This document shows, one piece after another, positions 1-4,382 of a DNA stretch of 44,061 bases. Where the stretch lies: IMG/VR virus record IMGVR_UViG_3300020470_000035, positions 1-44,061 of that record. One strand, given 5' to 3'. Each line of letters begins with the position of its first letter. Position 1 is the stretch's first letter. Both the position numbers and the translations under genes were made by a program. This stretch comes from a virus. The notes under the pieces were generated by a model. That model did no database searches and was not told the DNA's origin. It saw only the letters and a program-made list of their open reading frames with translations.

Positions 1-72
1 CCACCAAAAACACAGTATGATTATGATGCTAATAGAGAGATAAGAGTAGGTGCAAGTCTTCCTTGGTCATAG
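1..72 (+). CDS. 3' end of an unidentified phage gene (partial)
   Basis: Frame 1 is open from the first base to a TAG at 70-72 and gives 23 residues ending in ASLPWS. The composition (PPKTQYDYDANREIRVG) suits the C-terminus of a virion protein. In related phages the genes before gp25 are baseplate or hub genes, but the fragment is too short to name. A weak A/T-rich hairpin follows at 122-140. Confidence 0.5.
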   Translation, partial: PPKTQYDYDANREIRVGASLPWS

Positions 73-121
73 AGGGGATTCTATTGCAAAACGTATCGGT
101 TGATACAAAATAACATTAAAA

Positions 122-140
122 AAAGGTTTTAAATACCTTT
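122..140 (+). terminator. weak terminator-like hairpin after the first gene
   Basis: AAAGGT (122-127) pairs with ACCTTT (135-140) across a 7-nt A/T loop, in an A/T-rich context. A second small hairpin, AAGGAT/ATCCTT, lies at 164-178 just after a T run. Either could end transcription of the gene that stops at 72. Stability is modest. Confidence 0.35.
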
Positions 141-147
141 ATAAATA
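140..147 (+). promoter_or_regulatory. T4-type late promoter, TATAAATA
   Basis: An exact match to the T4 late-promoter octamer TATAAATA, which needs no -35 box. It overlaps the hairpin at 122-140. No long reading frame follows closely, so its target is unclear. Confidence 0.45.
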
Positions 148-213
148 TAAAACTGTTTTTTATAAGGATAGTATCCTTGAGTATCTTATAGTATGTTACA
201 AGGTGTGAAATGG

Positions 214-242
214 TTGAATTATTCGTGTTTTTATGGTATAAT
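214..242 (+). promoter_or_regulatory. sigma-70-like promoter
   Basis: TTGAAT (214-219) is followed after exactly 17 nt by a perfect TATAAT (237-242). Transcription would start near 249 and run into the palindrome array at 338-598. This is the host-type early promoter architecture expected in a T4-like cyanophage. Confidence 0.65.
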
Positions 243-380
243 TATAGGGTAAATTACTGATAAAGCGTGAGTGCTTATGCAAGTTTAGCGAGCGTACCAT
301 GAGGATCGAAGTTTGTCAACCCACGGGGCGAAATTTTTCTAGTCTAGATCCACAAAACGACACAAAATCTAGTCGAGATT

Positions 381-388
381 TATAAATA
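381..388 (+). promoter_or_regulatory. TATAAATA late-promoter match
   Basis: A second exact TATAAATA, directly downstream of palindrome unit two. It could add late transcription of the small gene at 511-654, or be a chance match in an A/T-rich stretch. Confidence 0.4.
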
Positions 389-442
389 TTCAACTAGGTC
401 ATTCGTATTATAATCTCGTCGAGAAATGCACGTCATAAGCAC

Positions 443-471
443 TTGCAAATCTCGACGAGATGTGCTATAAT
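443..471 (+). promoter_or_regulatory. sigma-70-like promoter with an operator in its spacer
   Basis: TTGCAA (443-448), a 17-nt spacer, then TATAAT (466-471). The spacer contains the full TCTCGACGAGA palindrome at 450-460, so a bound protein would block RNA polymerase. The start point would lie near 478, about 30 nt before the ATG at 511. Confidence 0.65.
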
Positions 472-510
472 CATTATACAATCAAACACAAATCTCGACG
501 AGAATCCACC

Positions 511-654
511 ATGCAACCAGAACTAGATTATGCACTAGATTCTTATCTCGACGAGACCTCATCGTCATATAGTGACACACTATATGATCTCGACGAGATG
601 TATGCACGTCATGACTCATCATATGAGGCACTTGCATACAGGCATTACGCCTAG
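511..654 (+). CDS. small acidic protein of unknown function
   Basis: This gene encodes 47 residues rich in Asp, Glu, Tyr and Ser, starting MQPELDYALDSYLDE. The frame is open upstream to 460, but a start there would overlap the -10 box of the promoter at 443-471, so the ATG at 511 is preferred. Two palindromes of the upstream array fall inside the gene and encode the repeated YLDE/DLDE peptides, so the coding sequence and the operator array are interwoven. I recognise no domain. It may be a real small early protein or only the downstream edge of the regulatory region. Confidence 0.45.
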   Translation: MQPELDYALDSYLDETSSSYSDTLYDLDEMYARHDSSYEALAYRHYA

Positions 655-1000
655 ATGTGACACTAGATGCATGTGCACACTAGATGCACACACATACACA
701 TATCTCACATTATAGCACATATGTTCGCATATGGGCAAGCAGGCTTGTGCCACCCGATGCATAGGCACAAGGGGCACACAAGAGATTACTCATTCTAGCA
801 CGGGATGAGTTGCGGATCAGTCTTTTGTGTGCCAGTACTGGGGGTGGACACTAGGATCGCTGCAACCTCGAAAAAATGCAGCTGGAATTCCAATTATATA
901 ACTGGCACACAAAATAATATTTCACTCAAATCTAGCGATGGTGTGCCAATAATTAAACTGGCATACAAAACCCCCATTTTCACCGATGGGGGTTTATTAT
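655..1000. other. gene-free repeat-rich stretch
   Basis: I find no convincing gene here. It holds tandem ACTAGATGCA-like words (about 652-688), two CATATG words (about 718-733), a hairpin CTTGTGCC/GGCACAAG (744-751/764-771), the palindrome TGGAATTCCA (about 881-890), a 14-nt inverted repeat (823-836/901-914) and a terminator cassette at its end. It probably acts as a regulatory or recombination spacer between small-gene units. Confidence 0.5.
823..914. repeat. 14-nt perfect inverted repeat
   Basis: TTTTGTGTGCCAGT at 823-836 is the exact reverse complement of ACTGGCACACAAAA at 901-914, with 64 nt between the arms. The right-hand word recurs nearby with small changes, at 957-970 and about 1935-1948, where it leads into terminators. 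It looks like a dispersed intergenic element rather than a simple hairpin. Confidence 0.65.
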
Positions 1001-1002
1001 AT
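942..1002 (+). terminator. double-hairpin intergenic cassette, copy 1
   Basis: TGTGCCA (942-948) can pair with TGGCATA (959-965). A rho-independent terminator follows, with stem CCCCCAT (971-977)/ATGGGGG (986-992) flanked by AAA and TTT. TATTATAT at 995-1002 ends the unit. The same arrangement recurs at 1617-1677 and 1921-1981. Confidence 0.65.
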
Positions 1003-1006
1003 GCTT

Positions 1007-1141
1007 ATGAAACAAATTTCATTATCCGAATCTGAAATCGCAATCCTTTGCGAACTCTTTTCAGAAACTGCTGCCTTGGATATGCCAATATCTGAGGAAC
1101 CCGAATTCGATGCCCTTTGGGAGAAAATCACAAATGATTAA
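1007..1141 (+). CDS. small acidic protein of unknown function
   Basis: This short gene encodes 44 residues from the ATG at 1007, or 46 from an in-frame ATG at 1001 that touches the TATTATAT box. The product begins MKQISLSESEIAIL and is rich in Glu and Asp, with a helical look (LSESEIAILCELFSETAAL). It follows terminator cassette copy 1, and its last codons overlap the start of the next gene by 8 nt (ATGATTAA), which suggests translational coupling. I recognise no family. Small proteins of this size fill the early regions of cyanophages. Confidence 0.55.
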   Translation: MKQISLSESEIAILCELFSETAALDMPISEEPEFDALWEKITND

Positions 1142-1334
1142 TTCCGAAATCCTTGGGCAATCATTCTGGTTAGATTGCTCAAGTAGAAAACTGATGAGTG
1201 CCCCAACCTTTGTAGATGGCACCCCTGATTTTGATAACAAATTATTTGTTGAAGATTGGGAGGGCGATCCGTTAGAGGTTGAGCAGGTAACGGAATTAGT
1301 AAACATTTACTATCGCCTCGTGCATCGCCTCTGA
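1134..1334 (+). CDS. small conserved-looking phage protein, function unknown
   Basis: The gene encodes 66 residues from the ATG at 1134; the frame extends upstream, but this start gives an 8-nt ATGATTAA overlap with the preceding gene, as is also seen at 4564. The middle reads SAPTFVDGTPDFDNKLF, followed by an acidic helix (EDWEGDPLEVEQVTELV). This resembles, from memory only, small cyanophage proteins with a similar PTFPDGTPDW segment. Function is unknown. The stop codon lies in the loop of a GC-rich hairpin at 1322-1341. Confidence 0.6.
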   Translation: MINSEILGQSFWLDCSSRKLMSAPTFVDGTPDFDNKLFVEDWEGDPLEVEQVTELVNIYYRLVHRL

Positions 1335-1395
1335 GCGATGCGGGGCGGCCTGATTTTTTAACCCTGTGCCAATCCACATACTGGCATAGGGTTTT
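1322..1395 (+). terminator. two consecutive terminator hairpins
   Basis: GCATCGC (1322-1328)/GCGATGC (1335-1341) encloses the stop codon of the previous gene, with a T run at 1354-1359. Then AACCCTGTGCCA (1360-1371) pairs with TGGCATAGGGTT (1382-1393) with one G-U pair, followed by T residues. The second stem fuses the TGTGCCA element and the C/G terminator of the neighbouring cassettes into one hairpin. Confidence 0.6.
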
Positions 1396-1447
1396 CCCAT
1401 TCGTGCTGATGATAATTTAATATTAAAGAGTAGTAAAGGAACCAACT

Positions 1448-1627
1448 ATGAGCACCCTACATCACGAATCAATCCTTGAAAATTGTTTTGACGAAGCGTG
1501 GGAGGATTTCAGAGTTAGCAACAAACTCACAATCGATGAGATGCTTGACCTCTGCTCATTCTCCAAAGGCACAGTTGAGAACATAGAGCGAACAGCACAG
1601 AAAATGTTCGATGATATGTGCCAATAA
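1448..1627 (+). CDS. small protein of unknown function
   Basis: The gene encodes 59 residues beginning MSTLHHESILENCFDEAW and ending KMFDDMCQ. AAAGGA at about 1435-1440 is a good ribosome binding site for the ATG at 1448. The product is acidic and predicted helical, with three cysteines. Its last two sense codons (TGC CAA) and stop form part of the TGTGCCA element of cassette copy 2, so the cassette is fused directly to the end of the gene. No known domain is recognised. Confidence 0.6.
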   Translation: MSTLHHESILENCFDEAWEDFRVSNKLTIDEMLDLCSFSKGTVENIERTAQKMFDDMCQ

Positions 1628-1677
1628 TCAAACTGCCACATAAAACCCCTATTCGTGAGAGTAGGGGTTTATTATTA
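1617..1677 (+). terminator. double-hairpin intergenic cassette, copy 2
   Basis: The TGTGCCA word (1617-1623) faces a changed copy of the partner word, ACTGCCACATAAAA, near 1631. The terminator stem AAACCCCTA (1643-1651)/TAGGGGTTT (1662-1670) follows, then TATTATTA (1670-1677). With the downstream leader it aligns almost base for base with copy 3. Confidence 0.65.
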
Positions 1678-1701
1678 ATGAGTAAACAAAAGGGAGCACC
1701 C

Positions 1702-1935
1702 ATGCTTTTTGAAATCATTTCAGACAATGTGGATTTTATGTTCACTGATGTTGAAGAGATTGGGAGCAGCGACATTTCAATTTGCGTTAATCGAATCATA
1801 AAAGAGTACGCCCCTTTTACTGAAGATTACGCAAGCACTCCCACCAGGCAGGTCATCCGCAGGATGGTCAGAAATTGCATCTCAACTTTAAATGATTTGC
1901 ACGAATGCCAAGTTAGGGAGTATGCCACCCTATAA
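1702..1935 (+). CDS. small protein of unknown function
   Basis: This 77-residue product starts MLFEIISDNVDFMFTDVEE. The ATG at 1702 is chosen because AGGGAG (1691-1696) sits five bases upstream, in the same GGAGCACCCATG setting used by the next gene; longer starts would run through the upstream terminator. The protein has an acidic N-terminal half and a more basic C-terminal helix (RQVIRRMVRNCISTLNDLH). I do not recognise the family. It is bracketed by cassette copies 2 and 3. Confidence 0.6.
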   Translation: MLFEIISDNVDFMFTDVEEIGSSDISICVNRIIKEYAPFTEDYASTPTRQVIRRMVRNCISTLNDLHECQVREYATL

Positions 1936-1981
1936 ACTGGCACACTAAACCCCCATTCGTAAGAGTGGGGGTTTATTATAT
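1921..1981 (+). terminator. double-hairpin intergenic cassette, copy 3
   Basis: TGCCA (1923-1927) pairs with TGGCA (1938-1942). The terminator stem AAACCCCCA (1947-1955)/TGGGGGTTT (1966-1974) follows, with TATTATAT at 1974-1981. The first stem overlaps the end of the preceding gene. Confidence 0.65.
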
Positions 1982-2004
1982 AAAAGTAATCAAAAGGAGC
2001 ACCC

Positions 2005-2232
2005 ATGCAACTTCGCCCTATCGCTTCCAACATGACTCAGTTGGATCTTTCAGACGGCACATCAGTTTTGTTCTCTTACCAGACACCTGTCGCTTGCCTA
2101 ACTGATAACGGGTATTACAGAACTTCTAAGAAATGGTCAGTAACCACATCACGTCACATCAACAAGTGGTTAGGGGGTGTGCTTGCAAAAGATCAACCTC
2201 AGTCCTATTTCGATTCCCTGGTAGCAGGTTAA
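2005..2232 (+). CDS. small conserved cyanophage protein (possibly DUF8033 type)
   Basis: The gene encodes 75 residues. AAAAGGAG (1992-1999) gives a strong ribosome binding site five bases before the ATG at 2005. The product reads MQLRPIASNMTQLDLSDG, then TSVLFSYQTPVACL and WSVTTSRHINKWLGG. The FSYxTPVA and TSRHINKWL motifs match, from memory, a small protein widespread in T4-like cyanophages that I believe is catalogued as DUF8033. The family has no known function. A strong terminator follows at 2243-2264. Confidence 0.7.
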   Translation: MQLRPIASNMTQLDLSDGTSVLFSYQTPVACLTDNGYYRTSKKWSVTTSRHINKWLGGVLAKDQPQSYFDSLVAG

Positions 2233-2242
2233 GTATTACAAC

Positions 2243-2264
2243 AAAACCCCGAAAGGGGTTTTTT
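2243..2264 (+). terminator. rho-independent terminator
   Basis: AAAACCCC (2243-2250), a GAAA tetraloop, and GGGGTTTT (2255-2262) running into further T residues. It ends the preceding gene. Confidence 0.8.
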
Positions 2265-2298
2265 CTTTGCTATTATTCATTTGTTGAACATTTTAAAC

Positions 2299-2454
2299 AT
2301 GATTTCTGATCCAAGTTTATTAGATCCAAGATCTTTCCAATTCAGCGAAGAGGATGCCATCGCAGCACTCATGGAAGATGCGATTTCAGAGACTCTCTCT
2401 GATGAGCAAAAATTCAGCATTGACTCTTACCTAAACTCTGACATTGATTACTAA
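2299..2454 (+). CDS. small acidic protein of unknown function
   Basis: The gene encodes 51 residues starting MISDPSLLDPRSFQFSEED and ending SDIDY. It is strongly acidic and predicted helical in the middle (AIAALMEDAISETL). It lies between terminators at 2243-2264 and 2635-2657 and is followed after one base by the next gene, so the two form a short operon. No ribosome binding site of normal strength is seen. No family is recognised. Confidence 0.55.
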   Translation: MISDPSLLDPRSFQFSEEDAIAALMEDAISETLSDEQKFSIDSYLNSDIDY

Positions 2455-2455
2455 A

Positions 2456-2605
2456 ATGCCCATGCAACCCCTCACCCCTCAAACTTATGAAATCCTACGT
2501 AAGGATTATGAGAACCAAAGGAAAGGTCTAAGGGACACCGATGCGACAGCGTATTGGTACAACGCTCAACCCGTGAGACGATCATCAGTTTTGAATGATT
2601 TCTAA
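2456..2605 (+). CDS. small basic protein of unknown function
   Basis: The gene encodes 49 residues from the ATG at 2456, with an alternative in-frame ATG at 2462. The sequence contains LTPQTYEILRKDYENQRKGL and ends RRSSVLNDF. It starts one base after the stop of the acidic protein before it, so the two are probably co-translated; their opposite charges would suit a complex, but that is only inference. No known domain. Confidence 0.55.
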   Translation: MPMQPLTPQTYEILRKDYENQRKGLRDTDATAYWYNAQPVRRSSVLNDF

Positions 2606-2634
2606 TTTGTTTCATTCTGTTAAGATTATTTTAC

Positions 2635-2657
2635 AAACCCCTATTAGGGGTTTTTTT
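2635..2657 (+). terminator. rho-independent terminator
   Basis: AAACCCC (2635-2641), TATTA loop, GGGG and seven T residues ending at 2657. TATTATAT follows at 2663-2670, as after the cassettes upstream. Confidence 0.75.
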
Positions 2658-2697
2658 ATTGGTATTATATGGGAGTAAACGCAACAAAAGCGAATTT

Positions 2698-2997
2698 ATG
2701 CCAACTGCAACAACTTCTACTCCAACCGTTAAGGCAACCGCCCCAAAGAAAAGAGTAAGAAAAGCAGCAGCACCGAAGGCAAAGAAATCAGTTGCAAAAA
2801 TCACTAAAGTGAGATCAACTGAAATCAAACGCCCTTCAACCTCACGCCTCATCACATTTGAGCGTTACTCCAAAGATATTCAAACCCGTTGGCAAATCCA
2901 CCAGTTTGAAATTCAGGAGTTAATAAAGGATTTCACTAAAGCATTTAATTTTGTGAAACCTTACCACGCTGAATTAGTTAAGATGATTCAGAAATAA
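2698..2997 (+). CDS. histone-H1-like Lys/Ala/Pro-tailed small protein
   Basis: The gene encodes 99 residues from the ATG at 2698; an upstream TTG in frame lies against the terminator and is unlikely. Residues 1-50 form a low-complexity basic tail with APKKRVRKAAAPKAKK and repeated Lys, Ala, Pro and Thr, like the tails of histone H1 or bacterial Hc1-type proteins. The rest (about 52-99) looks like a compact helical domain (RWQIHQFEIQELIKDFTKAF). A role in binding nucleic acid is likely, but the target is unknown. It converges on the minus-strand gene, with back-to-back terminators between them. Confidence 0.65.
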   Translation: MPTATTSTPTVKATAPKKRVRKAAAPKAKKSVAKITKVRSTEIKRPSTSRLITFERYSKDIQTRWQIHQFEIQELIKDFTKAFNFVKPYHAELVKMIQK

Positions 2998-3000
2998 TTC

Positions 3001-3026
3001 AAGGGGGCAACCGCCCCCTTTTTTTT
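3001..3026 (+). terminator. rho-independent terminator
   Basis: AAGGGGGC (3001-3008), AACC loop, GCCCCCTT (3013-3020) and a T run to 3026, directly after the histone-like gene. Confidence 0.85.
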
Positions 3027-3044
3027 GTCCCTACGGGGGGCATT

Positions 3045-3064
3045 AAAAAACCCCCTTTCGGGGG
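3045..3064 (-). terminator. terminator for the minus-strand gene
   Basis: Read on the minus strand, CCCCC and GGGGG (3060-3064 and 3051-3055) close a four-base loop, followed by a six-T run (complement of 3045-3050). It lies 9 nt beyond the minus-strand stop, so the convergent genes each have their own terminator. Confidence 0.75.
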
Positions 3065-3072
3065 TGGGTGGT

Positions 3073-3264
3073 TTAGATTACCATATCTTCAACCGCCTGG
3101 AGAATGTCACCGTAGTCAAGATGAATTTCTCCCCACGGATCACGAACACATGCATAACCAAACTCATTCGCCAGATCAAGGCATAATTCGGTTGCTTTCC
3201 ACTCGTCGGTTAGAGTGGTATTTTCTTCGGGTGCGTAGGGGCACTCAACTGTGTAATTAATCAT
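3073..3264 (-). CDS. small acidic protein on the minus strand, function unknown
   Basis: This is the only convincing minus-strand gene in the window. It encodes 63 residues starting MINYTVECPYAPEENTTLTD, continuing with a helix (ATELCLDLANEFGYA) and ending DYGDILQAVEDMVI. The pattern (short beta start, helix, then VRDPWGEIHLDYGD) looks like a compact alpha/beta fold, but I cannot name it. A correctly placed minus-strand terminator (3045-3064) supports the gene. On its upstream side the minus strand carries TTGACT (complement of 3294-3299) and an A/T-rich CATAAT just before the ATG, although the spacing is longer than the usual 17 nt. Confidence 0.6.
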   Translation of the reverse strand: MINYTVECPYAPEENTTLTDEWKATELCLDLANEFGYACVRDPWGEIHLDYGDILQAVEDMVI

Positions 3265-3335
3265 ATTATTATGATCTCATGAAACGGGGCATAAGTCAAG
3301 GATTTTGTGCCAGTTCGCAGAGTGTCCACATTTGA

Positions 3336-3365
3336 TTGAAAGTGTGGTGCATGAGGATGTATTAT
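3336..3365 (+). promoter_or_regulatory. sigma-70-like promoter for the ArdA-like gene
   Basis: TTGAAA (3336-3341), an 18-nt spacer and TATTAT (3360-3365). Transcription would start near 3372, giving a leader of about 85 nt. Confidence 0.5.
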
Positions 3366-3371
3366 ATTCAT

Positions 3372-3457
3372 ATAAGCGAATCGGGGAGTTGGGAACGCCC
3401 TTCGGATCGCAACCGAATAAAGAACTAATTCCCCTGCAGTTTTACCCCCTTCACTAA
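3372..3457 (+). promoter_or_regulatory. structured 5' leader of the ArdA-like gene
   Basis: The leader can fold with an outer stem GGGGAGTT (about 3384-3391) against AATTCCCC (about 3428-3435) and an inner hairpin TCGG/CCGA. There is no obvious ribosome binding site before the ATG at 3458, so translation may depend on RNA structure. I considered a glutamine-type riboswitch and could not match its conserved core. Confidence 0.4.
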
Positions 3458-3886
3458 ATGGCAATTACTCTCACTTCAAACTACAAAGAGATCTACGACA
3501 CAATCGTAACTGATCAAATTGACGAATGGGTTGAGGACGGGACTTATGAATTGCGTGATATGCTGGACTATCTTGATACCTACGGGCAGGATAAATTCAG
3601 TTATTTTGAAGAGTACATGACTGAACTTGATGACATATATGCGGATGATGCAAGGGAAGCACTTGACGAATATTTGGACGACGTGGGTGGTCCAGAATGT
3701 GTGCAAGGTGCTGCCGAGGCATATTGTGGTCAGTGGGACGACCCTGCAGACTTCGCAAAAGAAGAAGCAGAGTCATGCTGCTATGATATTCCACACTGGG
3801 TCGACATTGATTGGGAATCTACATGGGAAAATCTCTCATGGGATTATATGATAACAGACTCAGGTCACATCTTCCGAAACATATAA
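3458..3886 (+). CDS. acidic ArdA-like antirestriction protein candidate
   Basis: The 142-residue product has, by hand count, 39 Asp/Glu against 6 Lys/Arg, as expected for a DNA mimic. ArdA proteins mimic B-form DNA and block type I restriction enzymes. The C-terminal half carries the arrangement I associate with ArdA-like proteins: YCGQWDDPADFAKEEAESC, then HWVDIDWESTWENL and a final GHIFRNI. The N-terminal half (residues 1-75) is an acidic helical region (LDDIYADDAREALDEYLDD) less typical of the family. The gene has its own promoter and structured leader and ends in a strong terminator, as for an independently controlled early gene. The antirestriction role is inferred from sequence character. 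Confidence 0.6.
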   Translation: MAITLTSNYKEIYDTIVTDQIDEWVEDGTYELRDMLDYLDTYGQDKFSYFEEYMTELDDIYADDAREALDEYLDDVGGPECVQGAAEAYCGQWDDPADFAKEEAESCCYDIPHWVDIDWESTWENLSWDYMITDSGHIFRNI

Positions 3887-3894
3887 AAATGTTA

Positions 3895-3921
3895 CACGAC
3901 ACCCCTTCGGGGGTGTTCGTG
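3895..3921 (+). terminator. rho-independent terminator
   Basis: A long stem CACGACACCCC/GGGGTGTTCGTG around a TTCG tetraloop (3906-3909), followed by CTTTAT. Confidence 0.75.
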
Positions 3922-3955
3922 CTTTATACTATTCACATACCTAAAGGACTTCGTT

Positions 3956-4192
3956 ATGGCAAAAGCAATTGGTTCGGTTCGTGCCACTGATACGAACATT
4001 AAGGGACATACTCTAAGATCATCATCAGGTAGGGGGTCGACCTTTACACCTGCTGCTGGTTTAGGAAAAGCAATGGTCGAAGACTTAGACAATGTGATCG
4101 CACGGGCAAAAATACAATATGCCAGAGATCGCAGGGCAGCAGCACGGGACAGGGTTGGGGCAGAATACAGTCATTTGGCATGTCGCTTCTGA
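3956..4192 (+). CDS. small basic protein of unknown function
   Basis: The gene encodes 78 residues with TAAAGGA (about 3942-3948) as a good ribosome binding site. It begins MAKAIGSVRATDTNIKG, has a flexible Ser/Gly stretch (RSSSGRGSTFTPAAG), then a basic helix (ARAKIQYARDRRAAARDRV). The charge suggests nucleic-acid or structural binding, but no family is recognised. It stands alone between two terminators. It is the last gene of the GC-richer patch. Confidence 0.6.
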   Translation: MAKAIGSVRATDTNIKGHTLRSSSGRGSTFTPAAGLGKAMVEDLDNVIARAKIQYARDRRAAARDRVGAEYSHLACRF

Positions 4193-4215
4193 TATTCGTT
4201 CGTGTTCAGGCAGTG

Positions 4216-4232
4216 CCCCCCTCCGTGGGGGG
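4216..4232 (+). terminator. GC-rich hairpin terminator
   Basis: CCCCCC (4216-4221) pairs with GGGGGG (4227-4232) across TCCGT, followed by TGCCCGTTT. The T run is short, so termination may be partial. Confidence 0.6.
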
Positions 4233-4347
4233 TGCCCGTTTAAAAACCGCTAACTACCCTAACCTACAAAGTGTTACGAAAGCGAGAACAATATTCCATA
4301 AGAAGTCAAATTTTTTTTCCCTAGTGTAAAAACGCCCACAGGATCAC

Positions 4348-4376
4348 TTGCAAAATATTCTCAATTGATATATAAT
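4348..4376 (+). promoter_or_regulatory. sigma-70-like promoter with start point at the ATG
   Basis: TTGCAA (4348-4353), a 17-nt spacer and a perfect TATAAT (4371-4376). Seven bases downstream is the A of the ATG at 4383, so the mRNA may be leaderless. The -35 word is the same as in the promoter at 443-471. Confidence 0.65.
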
Positions 4377-4382
4377 TCAAAA

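Larger units (their letters stand above)
338..598. repeat. seven-copy 11-bp palindrome array (candidate operators)
   Basis: Seven units fit TCT(A/C)G(A/T)C(G/T)AGA, each a palindrome or near-palindrome around a central base: 338-348 (TCTAGTCTAGA), 368-378 (TCTAGTCGAGA), 414-424 (TCTCGTCGAGA), 450-460, 493-503, 546-556 and 588-598 (all TCTCGACGAGA). Start-to-start spacing is 30, 46, 36, 43, 53 and 42 nt. Unit four lies wholly inside the 17-nt spacer of the promoter at 443-471, and unit three abuts a TATAAT at 409-414. Units six and seven lie inside the small gene at 511-654. The most likely role is a set of binding sites for a dimeric repressor or activator. Confidence 0.7.

Noticed and set aside
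299-385. Possible 28-residue leader peptide starting ATG at 299
   Set aside because: No ribosome binding site, ordinary composition, and it runs through two palindromes and a late-promoter match. It is more likely noncoding regulatory DNA.
338-598. CRISPR-like array
   Set aside because: Repeat units are only 11 bp and palindromic, spacing is irregular, and part of the array is coding. This fits operators, not CRISPR repeats.
805-1035. 76-residue open frame
   Set aside because: It crosses an inverted repeat, a hairpin and a rho-independent terminator and has no ribosome binding site, so it is not a gene.
1138-1377. 79-residue minus-strand open frame
   Set aside because: It lies antisense to the better-supported gene at 1134-1334 and includes terminator hairpins.
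3372-3457. Glutamine riboswitch (glnA / downstream-peptide type)
   Set aside because: A GGAACGC word is present, but the conserved core is not, and the strand order of the arms does not match.
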